64,000 bases of DNA. Origin: Taudactylus pleione (Eukaryota; Chordata; Amphibia; Anura; Myobatrachidae). A model generated the notes under the pieces. The model ran no database searches, was not told the DNA's origin, and saw only the letters and a list, made by a program, of their open reading frames with translations. Shown piece after piece: positions 10,242-21,250 of the stretch. The position numbers were made by a program, and so were the translations under genes. Where the stretch lies: the NCBI GenBank assembly GCA_031769625.1, contig JAUIMM010000115.1:12632501-12696500 (forward strand), given 5' to 3'. Within the stretch, counting starts at the first letter, position 1. The number at the start of each line of letters is the position of its first letter.

Positions 10242-10953
10242 CAGAGTGAATGAGTCCTGTGGAGGTAGCACAGTTAATTGTCCTTCATCTCTAGTACCTT
10301 TATCACTAGTCTCATTGGAGCACTACATGAGGAAATGCTCGGCTATCAGTGATCTGATCACTCACTGACCAAATACCATGAACTTCCTCCAGTGAGTATA
10401 AATAACGAACAGCTGAGAGGATAGAGGTATATGGTTAAACGCCAAATTATATCAATGTGATTGAGTAAATACAATAAAGAAAATAAAAATTAAATTGTTA
10501 TTTGAAGTATTCAATTTAAACACCTATCGCCTCCTTCTAGAATCTCCTTCATGATCGTGGTCCTCACTGCAGGATGAGTCATGGCATAAAACCCCCTGCG
10601 ACAAAGTTAATATAAGTGTTGAAAGGATGCTCCTTGGACTGAGGTTTTGGAAATTGTGTGGTTAAACAGATACAGACAAGTGTCATGAAGGTCTGTATGA
10701 TTCACTGTATCCTTTAAACACCTATGAAATGAGCAAATAAACTGTATCTTCTCTACCATTGTTTTACATCATTCTATTTAGTTTAACTTTGTTTTACACT
10801 ATTAAATTTAACTTACATTTACAAATGTCTAATACATAGGAAAGATGTTGTCCCCAGTCCCCATTCCAATTATTAATACATAATCATAACAAACCAAATT
10901 ACTGTTATAACCAAATGACTGCTCTTATTTGTCAAAAAGACATCTTTGTCCAC
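10242..10953. other. Unclassified spacer
   Basis: AT-rich. No feature recognised. Confidence 0.4.
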
Positions 10954-10956
10954 TTA

Positions 10957-11690
10957 AGGGGTATATCCATTACATAATTTTTTAAACGATCCAACCAAAA
11001 CCAGAAGGTTTTGGTCGAATCGTTCAAAAAGTCATCTAATGGATAGGCTGCAAACGTCCTGCGCTGCGCACTCCCGCGAATGACAAAAGGAGTCATTTGC
11101 CGTTCGAACACGCTGGTCAATTTCTGCATATTGCTGAACGACTTTAGAAAAGTTATTCAGTGTATATGTAGTGAACGACAAATGGCGAACGGCAAACAAC
11201 TTTTTGCTGCGAACCACTCCCTGGACACTCCCAGCAGCTGCCAAGTCATCTCCTGTGCCCTTGAAGTAGCAGCAAGCATAAGCTGACACCAGGGGACCAC
11301 GCTGTATTTCACGTTTTTAAGGTAAGTACTGGGGTGGGGAGGTGCGGGGGTCTACGGGGATGGGGACCCACTGACCACCAATGTATATGCACTGGGGGGG
11401 GGGGATCGGTAGCGGTGGTCAGCGGCCATGCGGGCGGAGACACACACCGACCCACCAATGTATCTTTTTGTAACCCATCAAGGATACACCTTCTTTAATG
11501 AATATTCACTCCATTCATTAAAAATTTCCACTCCCTTGTCTCTTCAGCTATCCTTGGTCCTTGGTCTTTAAATATATCATTCACAAAGTCTTTCATGTTT
11601 GTGAAAGATTTTTTGCATGAAAGACTTTTTGTTGGCAGGAAAAGTCTTTGGTCTTTCACATAAAAAAATCTTCTAATGGATAGGCCCCTT
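10957..11690. mobile_element. Hairpin-rich MITE with AGGGGYMTATCCATTA ends
   Basis: The ends AGGGGTATATCCATTA and TAATGGATAGGCCCCT form an inverted repeat flanked by TTA on both sides (10954-10956 and 11691-11693), the classical PIF/Harbinger-type 3-bp duplication. Internal hairpins include CCAACCAAAACC...GGTTTTGGTCG near 10990-11020. No transposase. Confidence 0.8.
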
Positions 11691-11693
11691 TAA

Positions 11694-12003
11694 GGAGCCT
11701 ATCCATTAGGCGACCTGAAAGTCTGAACGTCTAGCGTTCAGACCTTTATGTCGCCGAGGTGTGGTGCCCGCACTGAACGGCTTTCACTGAACGTCAATCA
11801 GTGAAGGAGCCCGACCTTCTATCTCTGAGCATGCTGAACCTGACGCGCATGTACAGTAGATAGTCGAGGACGGCAAGGACCCAGCGTGCACGCACATTGC
11901 TGGTCCTTGCCGGCTATCCATTACCCCACTTTGTGAACAATGTGACCAAAACCTCCTGGTTTTGGTCGGATTGTTCACAAAGTCGGGTAATGGATAGGCC
12001 CCT
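11694..12003. mobile_element. Second hairpin-rich MITE of the same family, abutting the first
   Basis: It begins AGGAGCCTATCCATTAG immediately after the TTA that ends the previous element and finishes TAATGGATAGGCCCCT. Hairpins include 11709-11755 (GGCGAC...GTCGCC enclosing CTGAACG/CGTTCAG) and 11934-11979 (GTGAACAAT...ATTGTTCAC enclosing CCAAAACC/GGTTTTGG). The two elements therefore share one TTA between them. Confidence 0.78.
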
Positions 12004-12572
12004 TTTGTTTAAAGGGATTACTCCAGCCAATCAGCTCTTGTCATCTTTTGAAAAATGATGGTTGGAATCTGATTGGCTGGAGCACCATTTAGCATACGCA
12101 ATGAGTTTTATTACTCGTTGCATACAATAATACTTGTTGATAAACAGGCCCCTTAATTCCCTAACATATAAGCACACACATACACAAGAGGGTTTATTTT
12201 GTCAGAATTAATTTACCCTATCAATGTGTTTGCAAGGAAACTGGAGAACCTGATGGAAACCCACACAAACACTGAGAGACCATATAAACTCCATACAGAG
12301 TGGGTCCTGATCAGGAATTTAACACATGATGTAGGTGCTGTGAGAAAATATTATTTACTGCAAAACAATGAGGATTAAGATTTTACTTGCTATTGGCCTC
12401 AAAGTTTTTCTTATTATTTTTAAACTAATTGATGTCATTTAGTGACATTTTAAACAGACCCACCTCGTGTCTATGTGTTACTTGCCAATATGAACCGGTA
12501 CACAACTAAACAACGCATAATTATTGTCTAGTGTACTGGAAAACTGAGTCAATAAAGGTTCATATCGGCACA
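12004..12572. other. Spacer with a small inverted repeat
   Basis: At about 12023-12083 the segment CCAGCCAATCAG...CTGATTGGCTGG forms a hairpin resembling the core of the MITE at 28084-28268. The following AGGCCCCTTAA may be its decayed end. The rest is AT-rich and featureless. Confidence 0.45.
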
Positions 12573-12660
12573 CAGGGGTGGATTGGCCATTATATTCAGC
12601 GGGATAAATCCCGGTGGGCCGATTGGTCTGTGGGGCCGCTTGTAATCTGTGGTCCCACCC
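12573..12660. repeat. CAGGGGYGGATTGGCC element end, first copy
   Basis: CAGGGGTGGATTGGCC followed by CAGCGGGAT...GCCGATTGGTCTGTGGGG is repeated at 13908-13986. The CAGGGG start resembles a hAT-type terminus. No partner end or target duplication could be assigned; the sequence after it (12660-13730) is GC-rich and non-coding to my reading. Confidence 0.55.
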
Positions 12661-13734
12661 CCTGAATGATGTCACACAGCCTGTCCCTGCTTTATATTTG
12701 AATGACAGGCAGCCCGTCGGCTGCCTGCTACATCTAGTAAAGCAGCCCGCCTCTCTCATGCTCCTCCTCTCATTCCAGGCACCATGGAGGAAGAACAGGT
12801 CTGCGGCCGTCGGCCTCGCAAGTAAGTCACAGAGGAGGGTGGGGGGACGCCTGCCTGCCAGCCAGCCCACCCACCCACTGGCCGGCCCGATTGTCTTCTC
12901 TCCACTCTTTCCCCTCACCAGGCTGTGAAGTTAAACTGTAAGTTCACAGTCTTGGAAGGGGACAGAGTGAAGAGGAAACAATCGGGGCTGGCTGCCTGGG
13001 AGACTCAGGCAGGGGGGAAGCCAGGAGAGGAGTCAAACAGGGCTGGAGGGGATTCTTTTTTTGCTCCCAGCCCAGCAGTGGCCTGCGTTCTCCATCAATG
13101 CATTGTGGGCTGCTGCTGCTGTGAGCAGGTGAGCCACCAGACAGAACAGCGCGAGCAAGACACAAAGGCTGGAGCAGCTGCAGGAGGAGGTACTTGAGTT
13201 AGGGTCCCCAGGAATAAGAGGTGCCTTGTGTGTGTTGAAAAAGGGCACAGGCCCCTGGGATATGGACAGATGGTTACCCCCAACCTTGTACCTGGACTAG
13301 CCATAAATTACTTACCTGATACACCATTCAGTGTATGGTGTATAGGTGTGGAGGTGCATCACACCTTCCTCCTGTGCCTCTCACCTCTCCTAAAGCTTTG
13401 TTAAGGAAGGGAGGGGGGCAGGGGTTAAATGACTAAAGCTTGTTAGTATTGGGGGGAGGTGCACCTTCTGCATGGTTTAGGGTGGCCCCTGTATGGAGAT
13501 TCCTGGGACCATTATGCCCCTTCATGGGCCTTAACCCATTCAGTGCCAGCTTGTGATGGGGAAATGTATCATCCTGCAGGGAAAGGGTTCCCTTGCCTAA
13601 CCCCTTCACGTCTACGTGTGTGGGGGCTATCTGAGGGTGGGGAATGTCCTTGCTTAGGTATTTTTTCAAAATATCTATAGATGTATGGTCTGGTTGACAC
13701 CCTCCATTTTCCGCCAGTGTGCGTATGTGTATAT

Positions 13735-13905
13735 GAGGCTATGGGGGTAGTGTGTGTGTGAGACTATGGGGACAGTATGCATGCAAGGCTATGGGGCAGT
13801 ATGTGTGTGAGGCTATGGGGCAGTATGCGTGTGAGGCTATGCGGGAAGTATGGGGCAGTGCATGTGTGAGGCTATTGGGCAGTGTGTATGCGAGGCTATG
13901 TAGCA
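13735..13905 (+). repeat. 24-bp-type minisatellite
   Basis: Tandem degenerate copies of GGCTATGGGGCAGTATG with GTGTGA spacers, about seven units. Frames across it translate to a repeating low-complexity peptide and are not genes. Confidence 0.8.
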
Positions 13906-13907
13906 GC

Positions 13908-13986
13908 CAGGGGCGGATTGGCCGTTCTTCAGCGGGATGAATCCTGGTGTGCCGATTGGTCTGTGGGGCCGCTTGTAATCTGTGGG
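13908..13986. repeat. CAGGGGYGGATTGGCC element end, second copy
   Basis: CAGGGGCGGATTGGCC and the next 60 bases are near-identical to 12573-12660. A CCAATCTGACCCTG segment near 14897-14910 could be the opposite terminus of this element (reverse complement CAGGGTCAGATTGG), but the flanks do not show a target duplication. Confidence 0.5.
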
Positions 13987-14310
13987 AGGAGGGATCTGCT
14001 GCTTTAGTGGGGGAAGATCTGTCTGTGAGGGAGGGGGGATCTGCTGTACTAGGGGGAGATGATCTGTCTTTGGGGGAGATGATCTGTCTGTGAGGGAGGG
14101 GGATTTGCTGTACTACGGAGAGATGATCTGTCTGTGGGGAAGGGTGATATTGTTTGCTAAGGGAAGATGATGATGATCTGTTGGTGGGGAGTGGGGATAT
14201 TCTGTGCTAAGGGAAGATGACGTGTGTGTAAGGGAGATGGGCTATTCTGTGCTAAGGGGAGATGATTTGTGTGTTAGAAAGGGGGGCTATTCTGTGCTAA
14301 GGCAGGAGAA
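13987..14310 (+). repeat. GA-rich minisatellite
   Basis: Degenerate repeats of GGGGAGATGATCTGTCTGT with GGGGATATTCTGTGCTAAGG variants, unit roughly 50-60 bp. Non-coding. Confidence 0.7.
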
Positions 14311-15827
14311 TGCCACTGAGGAGACGCAGAATAATTGTGCTGGGGAGGCGCAGGATGATGGTGCTGGGGAGATGCAGATGGTACCAAATGAGCAAATATA
14401 TTTTATTTATAAAAAATTTTTGATATGGGAAATCCCCACTTTGTCCTGCCCCAAAACTTCTGTTACTATGTATTATCTGGTTGAACCTCTGTTGAATGTT
14501 GATGGCATTGGCTTTATTACTACGCTAACAGGCGGCTTCTGGACTATGTGATCTCCTGCATGAATAGTGAATACTGACTCAAGACACTGCCTGTCCAGGG
14601 AGGATCAATTTTTTCAGAGGTACCTCATTGCAGAGAATCATATAGGTAAGAAAATGCTCATTCACATGCTCGCTGTGCTAATACACTGGAGAGAGGGACT
14701 GGGGGTATGGCTATCAGCTCCTGGAGCGGTGGGCATGCCCCCATCTTGAGAAAATGGGGGGAGTGGCTTGTGGGCATGGCATTTAACAGTAGACCACACC
14801 CCTTGCAACTAGGCCCCACCCACTTTTCCGGCCGCGCCCGTTGGCGCGCGCACATAGGGCCTCTTTCGCAGTTTTTTCCAGGGCCACTTTAAATTCCCAA
14901 TCTGACCCTGTTGACACATAACACACAGACATGATGAATGTAAATGCCTCAGTACACAACACCATTGTCAGAAGCAGGAATACCTACTGACTAGCAGTGG
15001 CGGCTCCAGAGGTGGGGGTTCCTCACTGGCAGTTGGTGTGACTCCCCTATTTGAATTGAAGACTGCGCTGCTGACTATGGGGGTGAATAGCTGGCCTGGA
15101 TGCTAATGTTGAACACTTTCAACACTTACTATAACGTCCCCATGTCTCTCATAGACCAAGGTATGTCTGAGTCACATTTCACTAAAGTATGTCAATTACT
15201 TAAAAGTTATAAGTAAAACTTTGGGGCCAATAACGAGTGAAACATCCTATATAAAAGCCTACGGCTGTAGTGAGATGTAGATCAGAAACTGGAAATTTCA
15301 CAAATGCCCCAAGTAAGATTCTGGACCTCAGACATTCCCTGGACAGCGCACAGTACATCATTTCCAAATAAATTCCATGCAGAAAATGGGTTAAAAGTCT
15401 TCCCTATGTTAATTGCTTAGTAGTAAATCAAATAGTAAAATCAATGGGTAACAACGATATAAGTGTTCTGTTTGTTTATACATGGTGTTCAGCTAAATGC
15501 TCTCTGTTATTCTATGATTGTTTTTCTATATTCTTATGATGGAGAGAATGGGAATAGACCCCTGCTGTGTCTGCAGTGAGGACGGCCAGAGATTCACAGC
15601 TGCATTCCGTGCACCACATGGCAATATGTCATCCTTAGTAAGAATAAACTGGATTCTTTTCTAGTGACTGTCACAACAGACTGAGCTCATGCAGAAGAAC
15701 AAATAATATATATTACAATGACTATGCAGTGGGAAAAAAAGGTAAAAACTACACATATTATTGTGTTTATGCTGTGGTATCATAATAAAAATATGTAGAC
15801 ATTGTTATGGTAATGAGAATGCATGGT
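14311..15827. other. Unclassified spacer
   Basis: No gene recognised. AGCAGTGGCGGCTCCAGAGG at about 14993 resembles another small hAT terminus but has no partner that I can find. Confidence 0.35.
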
Positions 15828-15835
15828 AAATACAT

Positions 15836-16254
15836 CATACTTGCCAACTCTCCCTGATTGTCAGGGAGACTCCCTGAAATAATAGCAATCTCCCTGTCTC
15901 CCTGAAGACTCCAGCAATCTCCCTGATTGCACCTTACCCCCATTAGGAAGCTGTCAAATGAAAAAAAAAAACACAGCGATATATACATTCAAATAGGATT
16001 ATTCGTATAATTTCCCTGCATTGGTTATAAGGCACAATGATCCCTATGGCTACATACATTTTCTGAAAAGTATCAGTGTGTTTTCATCAACAAGTAGATC
16101 TTACTAACTGCTTTGTGGCTCATTTACAGTTGGATTTAAATCAATTTTATGACACGCCTCTCAGATGTAGCAGTACACGCCCACTGTACCGCCGCGCTCA
16201 TAGGTGTTACTTTACAATCTCCCTGAAAAGCATTTTCAAAAGTAGGCAAGTATG
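15836..16254. mobile_element. Non-autonomous hAT element, CATACTTGCC ends
   Basis: The ends CATACTTGCC and GGCAAGTATG are flanked by perfect 8-bp duplications AAATACAT (15828-15835 and 16255-16262). The interior repeats CTCCCTGA motifs. The 8-bp duplication places it in the hAT superfamily. A second CATACTTGCC end occurs at 17335. Confidence 0.92.
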
Positions 16255-16360
16255 AAATACATAGCAAGAAATGTGTTATTAAACGAGGAAGCCAAAACTC
16301 CCTCCGCACAGGCTGGCAGAAACCATCCTTGGTCCCTTTCTTCTGCTCCATAGTGAGAGG

Positions 16361-16625
16361 CAGAGCCGTAACTAAACTTTTTGGTGCCCTGTGCCAGAGA
16401 GAGCATTGGTGGTTTTTTAAATAGGGACATAAGATTGTGCATCTGAAAAAGGGCCATGCCTCATGGGGAAGGACCAGGGAAGAGATGGGGGAGGCCAGGA
16501 GATGCTGGGGATAAAAGGAGAGGAAGCAACAAGTGAGAATGATAATTGACAGGCCCAAACAGCGCCCCCTGGCCTACAGTGCCCTGTGCCATGGCACTGG
16601 TCACACTACCCTAGTTACAGCCCTG
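16361..16625. mobile_element. Non-autonomous hAT element, CAGRGCYGTAACTA ends
   Basis: The ends CAGAGCCGTAACTA and TAGTTACAGCCCTG are flanked by perfect 8-bp duplications GTGAGAGG (16353-16360 and 16626-16633). GTGCCCTGTGCCA occurs inside both ends. No coding sequence. Confidence 0.92.
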
Positions 16626-17334
16626 GTGAGAGGCAGCACAGGTGCTTCTCTCTGCACTTGGGTGATTTCCTGCTGATCGCATCTTTTTGCCTCACAAACT
16701 GTACAAGATCTCTGCACTGTCTGTAGGGCAGCCTTTTTAATATTTGAAATGGCGATTGTGGTAATTATTTCAAGTTGTTTAAAACTGAGATCTGCCTCAC
16801 ACAGGCACTATTATGTTATAACAAGAAAAGGACCTGGCACATGTTGGGTCACCTCAGTCTGTCACTTCCCTTGCTCCATTCCACCCCAACCCTGCTCTAT
16901 CCTGCACTGCCCCTTTCCTGCTGCTCTATCAGGCCCAACTCCATCTTGCCCACCATTCTATCCCACTTCAGTTTGCCCCCCTCTGCTTTGCTGCATCCTG
17001 CCCCTGCTCAGTCCCGCTCTGCCTCCCTCTCTGCTGCTGTCCAGCCCGCTCCGTCCCACCCCCCTTCTCCATACCCCTGTTTCCGATGCCCAGCGGGTTC
17101 TTTTCCTAGCATTGAGAGCATTGAAGGGGTGGCTCCCACTGCACACTGTGTGTTAGAGACAGGACAGACCTTAGAGAATTGTTATATAGATAGTAAAGTT
17201 TAAATTAGATAGTAATAGAAACCATATGTGTAGAAATCATTAATATATAAAATGCTAATTATTAGTTTACAGGTGCATGTAAGGAAGGCATTAATCTAGA
17301 CATGAAAAGACAGAAAAGTCTTCTCCCAGCAGAC
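16626..17334. other. Spacer with a pyrimidine-rich tract
   Basis: About 16850-17090 is C/T-rich low-complexity sequence with repeated CTGCTC, CCCTGC and TCCCGC blocks. Open frames across it are compositional. Confidence 0.5.
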
Positions 17335-18010
17335 CATACTTGCCTACTCTTCTGAAACCTGTGGGAGGCTCCCGCACCCCCAGAAGAGCAGGCACTTCTA
17401 GGGATGGCCATCGGTATGGTAACCAACCATCGATGGTAAAATAACAAGTGGCCATCGATGATAACCAACTATGCAATGTATGACCAACGATGGCTTCACC
17501 AACCGATGGTCAACCCTGTTCTATGACTGACTGGCTGGGGGGGTGGGTGTGGTATTGTGGTGTTGGGGGGCGGAGCTATGATCCATGTCCTGGCATCATG
17601 TAAAAAAAAATTTTTCGGTTATGCTTTTCCATCGATGGAGGGAAACCATCTGATTCTCCCCCATTGATGGGAAAAACATTCAACATCGGCCATAAACCAT
17701 CGATGATTATGAATCGTCGATGGCCATCCCTAGGCATTTCTCCTGCATACCGCCCACTTCCAAGTTCCTAGTGAAGTGAACAGAATGAGGAGAATAATAC
17801 TAGGAATCCACGATCTGGATAGGGAGGGGCCTAGTGTCACAAATCTGTGATAATAGCATCATTTGACCCTGCCCCCTATTAAAATATGCATGATCCACAG
17901 AATTGGTCACAGAGGCGTGGCCTAATTATGCAAATAGTCTAACCCTGCCCGAATCACCGCCCACCTGCATCTCCTTTCTAGGCTTCTCCCAGAGAGGAGT
18001 ATGGAGCAAA
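17335..18010. mobile_element. CATACTTGCC-type hAT relic, interrupted
   Basis: CATACTTGCCTACTCTTCTG at 17335 is the same terminus as the element at 15836, followed by GGGAGGCTCCCGC. It is interrupted at 17399-17732 by another element and resumes after 17740. The far end is uncertain; AGAGAGGAGTATG near 18000 may be its decayed terminus. Confidence 0.5.
17399..17732. mobile_element. Non-autonomous hAT element, TAGGGATGGCCATCG ends
   Basis: The ends TAGGGATGGCCATCG and CGATGGCCATCCCTA are flanked by GGCACTTC (17391-17398) and GGCATTTC (17733-17740), an 8-bp duplication with one mismatch. The interior contains many copies of CCATCGATGG and its variants, a probable array of transposase-binding sites. 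It is nested in the CATACTTGCC relic. Confidence 0.9.
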
Positions 18011-18071
18011 CTGTAATAAGCCAGCAAACAATGACTGCACTCAGACTTAGTAATACAAATTTGCAACTATT

Positions 18072-18231
18072 TAAGCCACCCACCACGTCGAGGCGCCTCT
18101 GCTAAGCTAGTCCTCACTTTAAACATTATGAGCCCCTATATTGGGTCATACAGTCATGTATTTTTAAATGAATGGCTAGATTAGAGTTAGGACCATCTTA
18201 ACAAAGGCGCCTCAACGTGGCAGGTAGCTTA
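18072..18231. mobile_element. 160-bp MITE with long inverted repeats
   Basis: The two arms of about 43 bp start TAAGCCACCCACCACGTCG and (reverse complemented) TAAGCTACCTGCCACGTTG, and continue with GAGGCGCCT and a TAAG...GTCCT segment. TA-rich flanks suggest a TA or TTA target. Non-coding. Confidence 0.8.
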
Positions 18232-18787
18232 TATACAGTACTTGCAAATGTGTGTAATCTTTTTGATGGTGGAGTCCAAGGGCGGGCTGGGCCGGGGGGT
18301 AGGGGGCCAGGTACTATTGAATGATTTGGGCCGCCGGGACAGGTCAGTTGCCCCATCAGTTTCCGCCCATCACCTCTGTGCCGGGCCGTTGCCGCGATCG
18401 AATGCGCAGAAGATCCCTGTAGAGAAAAATGGCTGACGAGGGAGCTGCTGCGCTTGTCCTACTTCAACAACTCCTCCCATAAGTATTTGCAGAGCCTGTC
18501 AGTCACCACTGGTGGCTCCGCCTACCAGTCCGCCACCAGCTTCCTCCTGACAAGCAGCAACATGCAAGCCAACAACCAGGAACAGGAGAGGAGGAGACGG
18601 ACGGACGGACGGTCGGCAGGCTGGCGGGTGGAGGGGCAGCTACTTGTGTGACAGACTCAGTAAGTAAAATGGAGTATTTCAACCTGCTGCTGCCTGTGTT
18701 ATAAATATCTGCCTGTAATAATAAATAAATATATTTATTATGTATAATTATACATATATATGTGTTGGTGTGTGTGTGTGTGTGTGT
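18232..18787. other. GC-rich spacer and TG/TA microsatellites
   Basis: 18270-18660 is GC-rich without a recognised domain. A GACGGACGGACGG run lies near 18596. AT-rich and (TG)n tracts occupy 18716-18790, and hAT copy A is inserted in them. Confidence 0.4.
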
Positions 18788-19410
18788 GTATGTATTAGGG
18801 GTGTGCACCGGCCACTTTTCGTGTTTTGGATCTGGATCTTTCTTCGTGTTTTGGATCTGAATTGGTTTTGCCGAAACCACCATTCCGTGTTTTGGGTTCT
18901 GGGTTTTGTGTTTTGGATCTGTATTTTTAAAAAAAAAAGCATAAAAACAGCTAAAATCACAGAATTTGTGGGTTTTTCTGCTCCTATGCTATTATTAACC
19001 TCAATAACCTTAATTTCCACTCATTTCCAGTCTATTCTGAACACCTCACAATAGTGTTTTTATATCCAAAAGGTTGCACCGAGGAAGCTGGATGACTATG
19101 CTAAGAGATACGAGTGGGCGGCACAAACACGTGGTCCATCTAGGAGTGACACTGCAGTGGCAGACAGGATGGCAGTTTGAAAAACTAGGCCCCAAACAGT
19201 ACATAATTCAAAGAAAAAAAAGAGGTGCAAGATGGAATTGTCCTTGGGCCCTCCCACCCACCCTTATGTTGTATAAACAGAACATGCACACTTTAACAAA
19301 CCAAACATTTCAGCGCCAGGGTCTGCCACACGACTGTGGCTGAAATGATTGGTTCGTTTGGGCCACCACAAAACAAGCTGGCAATTAATCTGTCCCTGCA
19401 CAAACTGGCT

Positions 19411-20718
19411 CTACGGAGGCAAGATGTCGTCCTCATCCTCCTCATCCACCGATTCCTCACCCTCTTCAGTGTTGTGTACATCCTCATCCTCACAGAGTAT
19501 TAATTTGTCCCCGCTGGAATCCACAACCACAGGTCCCTCTGTACGTTCTGGAGGCTGGTCTCCCTGGAAGAGTTGATAATTCATTTTATGAACATCATCT
19601 TCTCCACATTTTGTGGAAGCAACCTCCTACGCCTTTCGCTGACAAGGTTCCCGGCTGTACTAAACACTCTTTCGGAGTACACACTGGAGGGGGGGCATCT
19701 CAGGTAAAATAGAGCCAGTTTGTACAGGGACCTCCAAATTGCTTCTTTTTCCTGCCAGTACAGGTACGGACTGTCTGACATGCCTACTTGGATGCTGTCA
19801 CCGATGTAATCCTTTAACAGACAGACGCACACTTGTCGCTGCTGCTTTGAGGATACAAGTGCGGCTACAGCCCACACAATTCACAAAGACAGAAAAAAAA
19901 AGAATTTTTTTATTGTTTGTGGAGCGCACTTTGAGGGTTACACCACCCTTTAACAGACAGACGCACGCTTGTCGCTGCTGCTTTGAGGACAGTATCATAT
20001 GCAGTGACAGTAGACTTGTCAGAAATTGTTGGCACGTCCTTCAGTCCGGACCAGATGTCCAAACCGGCCCTTGACTTATGACACAGGCGCATGCTTGGCG
20101 CTGCTACTGTGTTGATGCATGTGCGGCTACATCGCATACAAGTCACAAACACATAAAAAAAATAGTTTTTTATTTTTTGGAGCACTTTGAGGGTTACACC
20201 ACCCTTTAACAGACAGACGCACGCTTGTCGCTGCTGCTTTGAGGATGCAAGTGCGGCTACAGCCCACACATTTCACAAAGACAGAAAAAAAAGAAGAATA
20301 TTTTTATTGTTTGTGGAGCACACTTTGAGGGTGTCACCACCCTTTAACAGACAGACGCACACTTGTCGCTGCTGCTTTGAGGATGCAGGTGGAATCTAGA
20401 CGGGATTTGGAACCAGGGACACACTACCTCCATCAATTGTCTAAATTCCACTGCACTAATGGCGGATACCGGACGCACGTCTAACACCAACATAGCAGTC
20501 AAGGCCTTAGTTATACGTTTTGCTTCAGGATGACTGCTGTCGTACTTCATCCTCATCACTAGGAACTGTTGGAGGGTCAATTGTTTAGTAAAAGTAGTGG
20601 TGATCCTACTTCCTCTCTGGGATGATGAACAACTCCCAGCAGCAGCAACAGCCCTAGGAGGAAGCGGTTCTTGATCTTTCCCTATTTTATTTTTATCGGA
20701 GAAAGTTTGGTCCTCCAT
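19411..20718 (-). pseudogene. hAT transposase remnant in copy A
   Basis: The original start is kept (MEDQTFSDKNK, 20718) but runs after about 20 codons into AAAGSCSSSQRG, so the acidic and BED-finger region is deleted. The segment QLTLQQ...LDVRPVSAISAVEFRQL follows up to IPSRFH. The frame then enters the tandem array. On the other side of the array the C-terminus reappears from DSIQVGMSDSPYLYWQEKEA through YSERVFSTAGNLVSERRRR, the hAT dimerisation motif, and ends at the acidic tail with stop 19411-19413. The first two catalytic Asp segments are missing, so no active transposase can be made. Confidence 0.88.
19808..20388 (-). repeat. Internal tandem array replacing the transposase core (copy A)
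   Basis: Units contain CCCTTTAACAGACAGACGC, CTTGTCGCTGCTGCTTTGAG, GCGGCTACAGCCCACAC and a T-rich tail, repeating about every 110-120 bp. They are clearly related to the 155-bp subterminal repeat of the same element. Within the array, 19987-20066 retains a fragment of transposase (the TISDKSTVTAYDTV region), showing that the array did not replace the core in one clean step. Confidence 0.8.
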
Positions 20719-20734
20719 TTATGTTATATTGATA

Positions 20735-21250
20735 TATACGTGCGGCTAAGGCGCACACAAACACAGAAAATATTTTTTTATTTTTGCTGGAGAGTAGTGC
20801 ACTTTGTGGGTTACACCACCCTTTAAGAAATGAGCCAGCCGGCTCTTTACTTATGGGACACAGGCGCACGCTTGGCGCTGCTCCTTTGTTGATGCACGTG
20901 CAGCCACAGTGCACACAATTCACAAACACAGAAAATATTTTTTTATTTTGTTTGGAGTGTACTTTGGGGGTTACAGCACCCTTTAACGGTCAAGCCAGCC
21001 GGCCCTTTACTTATGACACAGGCGCACGCTTGGCACTACTTTGTTGATGCACGTGCGGCTACTGCGCACACAATTCACAAACACAGAAAATATTTTTTTA
21101 TTTGGTTTGGGGTGTACTTTGGGGGTTACAGCACCCTTTAACGGTCAAGCCAGCCGGCCCTTTACTTATGACACAGGCGCACGCTTGGCACTACTTTGTT
21201 GATGCATGTGCGGCTACTGCGCACACAATTCACAAACACAGAAATTTTTT
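20735..21250 (-). repeat. 5' subterminal repeat array (copy A)
   Basis: About 3.3 copies of a unit of roughly 155 bp with AGCCAGCCGGC, ACACAGGCGCACGCTTGGC, GTTGATGCACGTGC and a T-rich tail, lying between the transposase start and the element's promoter end. The same array is about 10 units in D and about 8 in E. Confidence 0.88.
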
